Source: Lachnospiraceae bacterium UBA4380
GTDB taxonomy: Bacteria; Bacillota; Clostridia; Lachnospirales; Lachnospiraceae
Length of the DNA stretch: 7,729 bases
Reading direction: 5' to 3'
Assembly (NCBI GenBank): GCA_002390025.1
Contig: DGRU01000098.1
Coordinates: 1-7,729 of the forward strand
In this document: one piece after another, positions 1 through 5,736 of the stretch
Layout: every line of letters begins with the position of its first letter
Position numbering within the stretch: the first letter of the stretch is position 1
Notes under the pieces: generated by a model
The model's input: only the letters and a program-made list of their open reading frames with translations
Told to the model about the DNA's origin: nothing
Database searches by the model: none
Position numbers and translations under genes: made by a program

Positions 1-1243
1 GCACGGTTTCCTGCACGGGTTCCTGTGCCGGTTCAGCGGAAGCAAAATCGAAATCAAACCGGTCAGCGCGGATGGGCTGAGTAAACCAGTCCGCCGCCAG
101 AAAACTGTCTTCTTTTACAGGTTCGGATGTATAGGAAGGCTGAACCGGTGCCTGCTCCGAAACAGATTCCGACGTGTAAGAATCTTCTGCAGGCTTTTCT
201 TCCGTCTCCGGCTTGAAAAGATCCTGTGCGTATACGGGCTCTTCCGCCTGTGCAGATGCAGGGCTGAAAGCAGGGTAAGCGGACTCCGCGGCCTTCTCTT
301 CTGCGGGCTCCGGACTGTAGGCAGCCTCTGCGGCATTTTCTGCTGCGGCATCTTCTTCTGCCGAAGCAGGACTGTAGGCGGCTTCAGCGGTATCTTCCTC
401 TGCAGGAGCAGGGCTGTAAGCAGCCTCTGCGGCATTTTCCGCTGCCGGCTCAGAACTGTAAAAGGTCTCTTCCTGAACCGGTGCAAAGCTGAACACAGGG
501 TCCGCATCCTGCTCTCCGCCATATGAGGAATCCTTGAAATAAGCAGTCTCCTCTTTGCGCTCGGGCTCAGGAGTAAAGGAAGGCCACTCTTCCTCTACGG
601 GTTCAGGAGCATAAGCAGGTTTTTCATCCCCGACGGTTTCGGGCTTATAGGCGTCGTTTTCTTCCTGTACGCTCTCCGGTTGGAATTGCTGAGGGGGCTC
701 CTGCTCTTCCCCTGCCGGTGCGCTGAACCAGGGATTATTCAGGAAGGATTCTTCTGCCTCTGCGTATTCCGGGCCGGAAGATGCGCCCCAAGCAGGCTTG
801 TCTTGGAAATCCAGATTGACAGTGGCATCTTCATCCATTACAAATTCGGACAATCCCGAAGAATCGGAATAGACTGCAGGTGCCGGCTGCACGGATGTCT
901 CGTCAGAATGATCGGGGCCTGCCTGAGCAGCTGCGTCCTCATAGGCCGCAGGCTCCGGCTGTGCAGGAACTGCAGCATATGCGGCGGGATCCCCGGCTGC
1001 CGATCCATTTACATCCTGCACGGGAGCGGGGGAAGCGTTCAATGTCTCAAAGTCAAAACCGCATTCGGTACAAAAGCGATATCTGGAGTCTACTGTCGAA
1101 TTACATCTGGGACAGACCTTGCCTGCACGATCCGCTGCGGGAGGTGCGGGCGGAGTGGGGACTTCCAGGCGGTTTCCGCAATGTGTACAAAATTTCATAT
1201 CATCCGGCATCATTGTGCCGCAGACTTTACACTTAATGGACAT
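1..1243 (-). CDS. Double zinc-ribbon protein with long acidic Ala/Pro/Glu repeat region (3' end outside window)
   Basis: The frame is open from an ATG at 1241-1243 to the window edge, giving 414 visible codons and no stop, so the C-terminus is missing. The start is supported by GGAGG six nucleotides upstream. Two zinc-ribbon modules open the protein: C5/C8 with C19/C22, and C44/C47 with C58/C61, each with a CxxCG-type second knuckle. From about residue 65 onward the chain is low-complexity and rich in Ala, Pro, Glu, Ser and Tyr, with recurring blocks such as EAAYSPxPAEE, and looks disordered and acidic. No membrane helix is seen in the visible part; one could lie beyond the edge. Double zinc ribbons of this type are common at the N-termini of Firmicutes membrane or regulatory proteins, but the specific function is unknown. 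It has its own promoter and leader, so it is probably expressed separately from the genes upstream. Coding is well supported; function is not recognised. Confidence 0.85.
   Translation of the reverse strand, partial: MSIKCKVCGTMMPDDMKFCTHCGNRLEVPTPPAPPAADRAGKVCPRCNSTVDSRYRFCTECGFDFETLNASPAPVQDVNGSAAGDPAAYAAVPAQPEPAAYEDAAAQAGPDHSDETSVQPAPAVYSDSSGLSEFVMDEDATVNLDFQDKPAWGASSGPEYAEAEESFLNNPWFSAPAGEEQEPPQQFQPESVQEENDAYKPETVGDEKPAYAPEPVEEEWPSFTPEPERKEETAYFKDSSYGGEQDADPVFSFAPVQEETFYSSEPAAENAAEAAYSPAPAEEDTAEAAYSPASAEEDAAAENAAEAAYSPEPAEEKAAESAYPAFSPASAQAEEPVYAQDLFKPETEEKPAEDSYTSESVSEQAPVQPSYTSEPVKEDSFLAADWFTQPIRADRFDFDFASAEPAQEPVQETV
262..445 (-). repeat. Degenerate in-frame repeat tract coding AEAAYSPxPAEE-like units
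   Basis: Within the acidic region (about residues 267-328) the pattern (A)ENAAEAAYSP(A/E)PAEE recurs about three to four times with changes. At DNA level a 25-bp stretch at 421-445 recurs at 322-346 with one mismatch, 99 bp away. The spacing is a multiple of three, so copy-number change would keep the frame. This suggests recent duplication in a disordered linker. Confidence 0.7.
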
Positions 1244-1249
1244 CTATTA

Positions 1250-1254
1250 CCTCC
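1250..1254 (-). promoter_or_regulatory. Ribosome binding site of the double zinc-ribbon gene
   Basis: The minus strand reads GGAGG followed by six nucleotides and the ATG at 1243. It fixes the start and lies just after the T-rich tail of the terminator hairpin in the leader. Confidence 0.75.
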
Positions 1255-1267
1255 GTCATATCATTCT

Positions 1268-1328
1268 AAAAACATAATAAAAGCGCGCACAGACTACATC
1301 TAATGAGTGATCTGTCTGTGTGCGCTTT
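1268..1328 (-). terminator. Intrinsic terminator inside the leader of the double zinc-ribbon gene (attenuator-like)
   Basis: On the minus strand a 15-nt arm (1314-1328, AAAGCGCACACAGAC) pairs with 1280-1294 (GTCTGTGCGCGCTTT), with a single A/C mismatch and a 19-nt loop. TTTTATTATGTTTTT follows. The tail is T-rich only on the minus strand, so that is the working orientation. It lies downstream of the promoter at 1429-1457 and only about 13 nt before the ribosome binding site, so it would stop the transcript before the gene unless read-through is allowed. Confidence 0.75.
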
Positions 1329-1428
1329 CCTAATATGTTTCCCGTCGTCATAATTGCCAGCCTGTCTTCAAAAATAATCCATCAGCAGCTATTAATTAAC
1401 AGTCAATAATAGACACATTAATATTACA

Positions 1429-1457
1429 ATTATAAAACCACGAAAACATATTGTCAA
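1429..1457 (-). promoter_or_regulatory. Perfect consensus sigma-A-type promoter
   Basis: The minus strand carries TTGACA (1452-1457), a 17-nt spacer and TATAAT (1429-1434), both exact matches to the housekeeping consensus with ideal spacing, inside an AT-rich stretch. The predicted transcription start is near 1422, giving a 5' leader of about 179 nt before the double zinc-ribbon gene. Confidence 0.85.
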
Positions 1458-1663
1458 TTTAAGCAGTATTGTCAGCGCCTTCCGCGCAGATCAATGCACC
1501 ACCTGTAAATGACAGGGATTTTTATAAACTGCAGAAGCACCTCAGACGATCCTCTCTGACGTTTTCTGCAATCATCTTACACGAAGCCCTCTTAACAAAC
1601 ATCTCCTCCGACTTAAAACAGGGTGTATTTCCTTTAACTTTCAGTGCTTACGTGTTAGTGCTC
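1458..1663. other. Intergenic spacer without a recognised gene
   Basis: These 206 bp lie between the TcaA-like gene stop and the consensus promoter. They hold a short perfect hairpin on the minus strand (CCTGT-CATTT-ACAGG, near 1502-1516) with no T-tract, and an AGTGCT direct repeat near 1642-1662. I see no convincing terminator or coding sequence. The gene-free stretch from 1244 to 1663 is otherwise accounted for by the promoter and leader. Confidence 0.5.
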
Positions 1664-3172
1664 TCAGAAATAGATTCTCTGGCATCCGAGTGAATTCTGC
1701 ACCCAGCTGCCGTTTTCCTGCTGAAAGTTGAAGTACATCTCACAGTCTGATTCACCCTGGTTGCTGCCGATCTCGCCGTCGTAGTATTTTTCCTGATAAG
1801 CACCGGCACAGTGGAATGTCAGTTTTACCGAGGGTTCACCCGTATTGGATTCCGCCTCGATATTCTCAAAGCTCATGGACGTGACCCAGTAGCTGTCACC
1901 GCGCATGTTTTCGGCCAGTCTCTCATAATCCTCGCGGATATACTTGAGCTGGTCAGGATTGGAGGTGAACAGATCCGCGACGGTATCAAAGCTCTCTTTA
2001 TTCAGGATGGCCTGATAGATCCGCTGCATATTGGAAGCCGCCTGCGCCTGCAGGCTTTCCATTGTCTCGCGGGTGCGGCGCAGATCCAGGAGCGAGCAGT
2101 AATCTCCGTTTCCGTTGACATACCATACCCGTCTCAATTCCTCACAGCCGTCTGCTTTGACACTGATATAATGAGCCCCGCTGAACAGCTGGGGAATTGT
2201 ATAGGAAACCACGTCGGGACCGTACTCGCCGCTGCTCTCCTCGTCCGCATATTTTTCAGGCACTTCAATATCATCGACGGTTACTGTTGCGCCGCGCGGA
2301 ACATTGATCTTTGCATCCTTTACGACCAGCGAGTCTGAAGAGACATACCATTTTCCGCCTTTGCCGGATTTCACCATCTGAATGTAATATTGAGAATCAT
2401 AAGAGGCGCCTTTGTTTCTGTAGAAGGCTACATAAGTCCTTCCCAGCTCGTTTGCATTATGGCTGGTACCGTAGTAGCCGTCAAACAGGCCTCTGGAATC
2501 CTGAATATAGTAATTATCGACTTCTGAAAAATCCGTGCCGCTCATGGCCAGTTCCAGTTGGTCCGGATTGATATACTTGTCCTTTTTCAGGTTGAGGTAG
2601 GAAAAGGCCTTTTTATAATTCCCGTTGACCAGGGAGACAAAATATTTTTTGGCCTTTCTGTCCACCGATCCGGCCTGATGAAACAGGGTCGAGGCGATCA
2701 CCAGAAGGATCAGGAGGGCTGCTGCTTCCGCGATCACGGCAATCAGCCACCTGGAAACCGGACGCGTCGCACCGGGAGCAACATAGGCCCTGCCGTCAGG
2801 GGCAGCGCCGTAGGGAGCTCTTCCATAAGGATCTGTATATCCGCCGCCCATGCGGGGATCGCTGCCGTATGCTCCTGCGCCGCCATAGCCGCCGTATCCG
2901 GGAACCTGCGCCCGCCCATAATCAGAAGCCTGGGGCCCGCCGTATCCGGGAGCCTGCGGCTGTACATAATCAGAATCCTGAGGCTGGCCGTATCCGGGAG
3001 CCTGCGGCTGCACATATTCCGGTGCCTGCGGCCCGCCGTATCCGGGAGCCTGCGGCTGTGCAGGAGCCACATTCGGGGTATTGGGACCGCCGGCACTCTG
3101 GAGCCGGTTTCCGCAGAATCTGCAGAAGGAAGCACCGTCAGGATTGTTATTTCCGCATTTTTGACATATCAT
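1664..3172 (-). CDS. TcaA/YvbJ-like membrane-anchored zinc-ribbon protein with extracellular domains
   Basis: This 502-residue protein starts at an ATG with GGAG seven nucleotides upstream (3180-3183). Residues 3-20 form a zinc ribbon (C3/C6, C17/C20). Residues 41-96 are a Gln/Pro/Gly/Tyr octapeptide repeat linker, and a Gly/Tyr-rich stretch continues to about 135. One membrane helix spans about 142-164, flanked by arginines on the N-terminal side, so the zinc ribbon should be cytoplasmic and the rest outside. The outer part has a first domain (about 173-285), a small beta-rich segment with VPRGATVTVDD (about 290-345) resembling PEGA or TcaA second domains, and a C-terminal domain (about 376-502) that may be NTF2-like. 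This order matches the TcaA/YvbJ class, whose Staphylococcus member affects glycopeptide sensitivity. The fold assignment is inferred from layout, not a search. A 48-nt gap to the 73-residue gene upstream suggests co-transcription. Confidence 0.85.
   Translation of the reverse strand: MICQKCGNNNPDGASFCRFCGNRLQSAGGPNTPNVAPAQPQAPGYGGPQAPEYVQPQAPGYGQPQDSDYVQPQAPGYGGPQASDYGRAQVPGYGGYGGAGAYGSDPRMGGGYTDPYGRAPYGAAPDGRAYVAPGATRPVSRWLIAVIAEAAALLILLVIASTLFHQAGSVDRKAKKYFVSLVNGNYKKAFSYLNLKKDKYINPDQLELAMSGTDFSEVDNYYIQDSRGLFDGYYGTSHNANELGRTYVAFYRNKGASYDSQYYIQMVKSGKGGKWYVSSDSLVVKDAKINVPRGATVTVDDIEVPEKYADEESSGEYGPDVVSYTIPQLFSGAHYISVKADGCEELRRVWYVNGNGDYCSLLDLRRTRETMESLQAQAASNMQRIYQAILNKESFDTVADLFTSNPDQLKYIREDYERLAENMRGDSYWVTSMSFENIEAESNTGEPSVKLTFHCAGAYQEKYYDGEIGSNQGESDCEMYFNFQQENGSWVQNSLGCQRIYF
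2885..3052 (-). repeat. Seven 24-bp units coding a QAPGYGxP-type octapeptide repeat
   Basis: Residues 41-96 of the TcaA-like protein divide into seven octapeptides: QAPGYGGP, QAPEYVQP, QAPGYGQP, QDSDYVQP, QAPGYGGP, QASDYGRA, QVPGYGGY. GYG units alternate with E/D-Y units, so the real period is 16 residues (48 bp). The tract links the zinc ribbon to the membrane helix and is expected to be disordered in the cytoplasm. Confidence 0.85.
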
Positions 3173-3220
3173 AGCTTTTCTCCATCAGATTGCAGTTGAC
3201 AGCAGCTCATACAGGTCAGG

Positions 3221-3442
3221 TCACGTCCCGGCCTCCTGGACCGTAAAGCCGGCCGGATTCGTGATCACATCTTCACTTTCCTGCCCGTCCTCAAATTTTT
3301 CCCACTTCTGGACAGCTTTGTTCTGAGCAGGATGAAGAGATCCGGCACCTCTGTTTACAATGGCAGCAATGATCAGAATAAATGCCAGGGCGATCGCCGC
3401 GGCAAGAGCCATGGCCGCCATCTTTAAATTGCGCTCTTTCAT
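3221..3442 (-). CDS. Small single-pass membrane protein (73 aa), function unknown
   Basis: The ATG at 3440-3442 has GGAGG (3449-3453) six nucleotides upstream, a strong start. The protein begins with a basic stretch (KERNLK), followed by a hydrophobic Ala/Ile/Leu segment at about residues 8-30, then a hydrophilic tail with acidic residues (EKFEDGQESEDV). There is no cysteine, so it is not a lipoprotein. It may be a signal anchor or an uncleaved signal peptide with a short outer tail. It lies 48 nt before the TcaA-like gene on the same strand and is probably in the same transcript, which suggests a partner or accessory role at the membrane. No family is recognised. Confidence 0.75.
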   Translation of the reverse strand: MKERNLKMAAMALAAAIALAFILIIAAIVNRGAGSLHPAQNKAVQKWEKFEDGQESEDVITNPAGFTVQEAGT

Positions 3443-3546
3443 CTCACACCTCCGGTGACCTTTCTTGAGAAGTATCCTTTCTCCGTCATGCAGCGTCCGC
3501 CCGGATCAGCCGGACCCGGGCAGGCACACCATCGCGGATTGAAGGT

Positions 3547-3575
3547 ATTGTAACTGCAGTAAATTTAACTGAGAA
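3547..3575 (-). promoter_or_regulatory. Possible promoter for the 73-aa / TcaA-like gene pair
   Basis: In the 233-bp AT-rich gap between the four-helix protein gene and the 73-residue gene, the minus strand has TTCTCA (3570-3575), a 17-nt spacer and TACAAT (3547-3552). The -10 is good and the -35 moderate. A perfect 10-bp palindrome AACAGCTGTT (3574-3583) overlaps the upstream edge and could be an operator. Confidence 0.4.
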
Positions 3576-3652
3576 CAGCTGTTTTTTAACAAAATTACGA
3601 TGGTATTTAATTCAAAATGATTCTGCAGAAATGACAGCATGTACAGGAACCG

Positions 3653-3668
3653 GCGGGGTTTTCCCCGC
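3653..3668 (-). terminator. Short GC hairpin just after the four-helix membrane protein gene (weak terminator at best)
   Basis: Eight nucleotides past the stop the sequence folds as GCGGGG-AAAA-CCCCGC (minus strand), a perfect 6-bp stem with a four-base loop. No T-tract follows, so it is weak as an intrinsic terminator. It may instead protect the 3' end of the message. Confidence 0.35.
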
Positions 3669-3675
3669 GTCACCC

Positions 3676-4383
3676 TCAGTGCCTGTATCCGCTGCCGGAA
3701 TCCCGTCCTGCGCCGCCGCTCTGCTGCCGTCGGTTTCCGTCAGCCGCCGAAGGATTCTGCAGCCTCCCCTGTCGGGCAGAGTTCTGCAGTCTTCCCTGCC
3801 GGCTGGTTTGTCCGTAATCAACGACTGTCCGGTTCATCTCCATCATGTCACCGGCTTCCCATATCAGGTTCTGCTCTCTTGCCAGGCGCTCCATTTCCTT
3901 TAAGGCGCTGTTCCTGCGATATGTGACCGCAATAATGCTGATCACGGCGGAGATCGGCATTATGACAGGCGCAATGCCGATCCGGATCTGGCCGGCAAAG
4001 CCTTTGCTGGACTGAAAGACTGCATAAAAGATCAGCAGTGAGGGAATCGCTGTTCCCGCCAGCCCCACCAGCGCCATGACAAACTGCCAAGTCCTCGGGC
4101 GCTGTGCCCGCATTGTGCAGATCCCGACGACACTCATGATCAGGGCTCCGAGGGCCAGGACTGCCAGAATTCTTACACTCGCCGAGTCTATCCTCCAGAA
4201 GACATGTCCTCTGTAATCGACGAGAACCTCACGGACGAATCTCTCCCCCTTAAAAAAGTCGAGAATATTATAGCTTGTCTTTACCCCGTTCGGCATTGTA
4301 TAGGTGATTACAGAGACAAACAAAGAAAGAATGCTCACCGCAAGGGATCCAAGCGCCACATAAAACCATTTGTTTTTTTCCAT
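3676..4383 (-). CDS. Four-helix integral membrane protein with basic repeat tail, function unknown
   Basis: This 235-residue protein starts at an ATG preceded by a G-rich site (CAGGGGG, with five nucleotides before the start codon). Four hydrophobic segments are visible at about residues 7-29, 70-92, 101-124 and 136-155. A loop of about 40 residues separates helices 1 and 2 and carries DFFKGERF. The C-terminal 80 residues are hydrophilic and probably cytoplasmic. They include a short helix-forming stretch (KEMERLAREQN), two copies of RQGRLQN in tandem, and a Gly/Ser/Arg-rich end. No catalytic motif or known family is recognised. It lies immediately after the terminator that follows the S58 hydrolase gene, and 233 bp before the 73-residue membrane protein. 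Expression may depend on read-through or an unseen promoter, since the space between terminator and start is only about 35 nt. Confidence 0.8.
   Translation of the reverse strand: MEKNKWFYVALGSLAVSILSLFVSVITYTMPNGVKTSYNILDFFKGERFVREVLVDYRGHVFWRIDSASVRILAVLALGALIMSVVGICTMRAQRPRTWQFVMALVGLAGTAIPSLLIFYAVFQSSKGFAGQIRIGIAPVIMPISAVISIIAVTYRRNSALKEMERLAREQNLIWEAGDMMEMNRTVVDYGQTSRQGRLQNSARQGRLQNPSAADGNRRQQSGGAGRDSGSGYRH
3748..3801 (-). repeat. Tandem 27-bp duplication in the four-helix membrane protein gene
   Basis: Residues 195-203 (RQGRLQNSA) and 204-212 (RQGRLQNPS) are adjacent copies of a nine-residue unit in the basic C-terminal tail. The DNA copies have drifted, so the duplication is not very recent. 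Confidence 0.65.
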
Positions 4384-4418
4384 TCTATCCCCCTGGATAT
4401 TTCTATTCCTTTCATCCT

Positions 4419-4448
4419 AAAAAGAAGATGCCGGATCTATTCCGGGCA
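4419..4448 (-). terminator. Probable intrinsic terminator after the S58 hydrolase gene
   Basis: On the minus strand TGCCCGG (4442-4448) pairs with CCGGCA (4429-4434) with one bulged C and a seven-nucleotide loop, followed by TCTTCTTTTT. It begins 19 nt past the stop codon. A smaller stem, GAGGC-TGTAT-GCCTC, lies between the stop and this hairpin. Confidence 0.6.
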
Positions 4449-4467
4449 GAGGCATACAGCCTCCGTA

Positions 4468-5508
4468 TTAACCCTTTTTCAGATCTGCAAGCGCCCTGAA
4501 TCCATAGGCGGATTCTGCACTACGCACGCCGCACAGGACGGCCTCCGAGGCGGCCCAGGCAGCCAGTGTTCCGACCGTGTCAATTCCCGCCATGTAAGAT
4601 TCTCCGGTCTCCTCCCCCGATGAAACAGCGGGAACGGAAAGTGCTATGATACTGTCCCCGTCTCCCGATGTATGGACCGGGAAGATGGATCTGGCGAAGC
4701 CGTCGTGGGCCATTGCGGCGATCTTGCAGAGCTGGGCTTTGCAGAAGGGGGCATTGGTAAATACAATTCCGATGGTGGTATTGAGTGCCGCTTTGGCGCC
4801 CTCGATCCTGAGCAGATGAGAGATGGCTTCCGTCCGGTCTAAAAGTCTTCCGTCTCCGGCGTGGGCCCCTGCAATCTTCTGTCCGTTTTTCCAGTCATAG
4901 ATATCTCCCATGGCATTGACCGCCACGACCGCGCCGACCATCAGGTTCCCCCGGCGAAGTACGCAGGAACCGATTCCTGATTTCATGGCATGGCCCTCTC
5001 CGGCATATTTGCCGATGGTCGCGCCGCAGCCGGCTCCGAAACAGCCGTCTCTGTAATTGCCGCCATCCTGTTCCGCCATCCGGCAGGCCGCATAGGCCAT
5101 GGCCTGATCGGGACGAACCGACGGGTCCCCCACGGGCAGGTCGAAAATGTCCACCTGGGCGACAAGGGGCACATGGATGCCGCGCACTTCAACGCCGATC
5201 CCTTTTTCCTCCAGATAACGCATGACGCCGCCCGCGGCATCAAGTCCGAAGGCGCTGCCGCCCCCGAGAACAGCCGCATGGATCCTCTGGGCCGTCGTGA
5301 CCGGGTCCAGCAGACCTGTCTCGCGGCAGGCCGGCCCGCCTCCTCCTATATGGAGTCCCGCTGCCATTCCGCCAGGATCCTCACACAAAAGGACCGTAAT
5401 GCCGGTCCCTCCCTGTGCGTCCTCCATCTGCCCTACCCGGATCCCCGGGAAAGCAGAAAGAGGCACCTGTGTAATCTCGTAATCCCTCCCCGCTTCCATT
5501 GCTGTCAA
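4468..5508 (-). CDS. P1/S58-family N-terminal-nucleophile hydrolase (DmpA/BapA-like aminopeptidase)
   Basis: The protein (346 residues from the chosen start) shows the marks of family S58: GGGSAFGLDAAGG at about 82-94, FGAGCGATIGK at about 157-167, and TSGDGDS at about 281-286. Family members are made as one chain that cuts itself to expose a Ser or Thr nucleophile. Here the expected cut lies in ALNTTIG, between N243 and T244, so the nucleophile should be Thr, as in the related nylon oligomer hydrolase NylC. Known activities are release of N-terminal residues, including D-amino acids and beta-alanine, from peptides or amides; the substrate here cannot be told. The start is uncertain. AGGAG (5516-5520) sits seven nucleotides before a TTG at 5508, which I prefer. 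Alternatives are an ATG at 5514 (too close to the site), an ATG at 5499 (too far) and a TTG at 5529 (no site). It follows the CoA genes on the same strand across a repeat-bearing gap. Confidence 0.9.
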   Translation of the reverse strand: MTAMEAGRDYEITQVPLSAFPGIRVGQMEDAQGGTGITVLLCEDPGGMAAGLHIGGGGPACRETGLLDPVTTAQRIHAAVLGGGSAFGLDAAGGVMRYLEEKGIGVEVRGIHVPLVAQVDIFDLPVGDPSVRPDQAMAYAACRMAEQDGGNYRDGCFGAGCGATIGKYAGEGHAMKSGIGSCVLRRGNLMVGAVVAVNAMGDIYDWKNGQKIAGAHAGDGRLLDRTEAISHLLRIEGAKAALNTTIGIVFTNAPFCKAQLCKIAAMAHDGFARSIFPVHTSGDGDSIIALSVPAVSSGEETGESYMAGIDTVGTLAAWAASEAVLCGVRSAESAYGFRALADLKKG

Positions 5509-5515
5509 AATCATT

Positions 5516-5520
5516 CTCCT
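5516..5520 (-). promoter_or_regulatory. Ribosome binding site deciding the S58 hydrolase start
   Basis: AAAGGAG on the minus strand is seven nucleotides upstream of the TTG at 5508 and only one nucleotide before the ATG at 5514. The spacing favours a TTG start. Confidence 0.55.
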
Positions 5521-5645
5521 TTTTTTCAATCCTTATCAATATCAGCAGTTCCTGTAGATGATTTCTCCCATGGAACCACATGTAAGATTTTTCCTTTTCA
5601 GAAAAGTTAATCAACACAGGAACTGTCTTGTTTCCATATTTAGCA

Positions 5646-5659
5646 GTGTTTGTAAACAC
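5646..5659. promoter_or_regulatory. Palindrome at the first repeat junction, possible operator
   Basis: GTGTTTGTAAACAC has 6-bp perfect arms around two central bases and spans the copy 1/copy 2 junction. The same sequence recurs at 5688-5701 across the next junction, exactly 42 bp away (four helical turns). This could be a pair of binding sites for a dimeric regulator, or simply a by-product of repeat structure. No known operator is matched with confidence. Confidence 0.3.
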
Positions 5660-5687
5660 AGGAACTGTCTCGTTTCCATATTCAGCA

Positions 5688-5701
5688 GTGTTTGTAAACA
5701 C
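5688..5701. promoter_or_regulatory. Palindrome at the second repeat junction, possible operator
   Basis: This is an identical copy of the 14-bp palindrome at 5646-5659, spanning the copy 2/copy 3 junction. The outer end of copy 3 lacks it, because it reads GTGTCTGTC. Confidence 0.3.
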
Positions 5702-5736
5702 AGGAACTGTCTTGTTTCCATTTTCAGCAGTGTCTG

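Larger units (their letters stand above)
1244..1422 (-). promoter_or_regulatory. Candidate cis-regulatory leader RNA (5' UTR with terminator)
   Basis: The stretch between the predicted transcription start and the ATG is about 179 nt, with an AT-rich 5' half and a terminator hairpin at its 3' end. I do not recognise a known riboswitch or T-box motif. A short element TGTCT near the 5' end could pair with AGACA at about 1364-1368, or with AGACA in the terminator region, so alternative folds are possible but unproven. It could also be a stand-alone small RNA ending at the terminator, with low read-through into the gene. Confidence 0.45.

Noticed and set aside
680..1303. 207-codon plus-strand open frame
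   Set aside because: It is antisense to the double zinc-ribbon gene, whose motifs and ribosome binding site are convincing. The apparent Cys-rich product is a mirror of zinc-ribbon and Ala/Pro codons.
1253..1348. 31-codon upstream frame in the leader, crossing the terminator
   Set aside because: It has no ribosome binding site and no run of regulatory codons as seen in attenuation peptides.
1530..1610. 26-codon minus-strand frame preceded by GGAGGAG in the spacer
   Set aside because: The site is only two nucleotides from the ATG, too close for normal initiation, and the peptide has no recognisable features.
1469..1693. 74-codon plus-strand frame in the intergenic spacer
   Set aside because: It starts at TTG without a ribosome binding site and its end overlaps the TcaA-like gene. 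No family is recognised.
2558..3199. 213-codon plus-strand frame with repeats
   Set aside because: Its repeats are the antisense reading of the octapeptide tract of the TcaA-like gene.
5381..5701. 106-codon minus-strand frame coding 14-residue VFTNTAEYGNETVP-like repeats
   Set aside because: The GTG start has no ribosome binding site, and the frame runs on into the S58 gene in the wrong phase. I keep the DNA repeat but not the gene.
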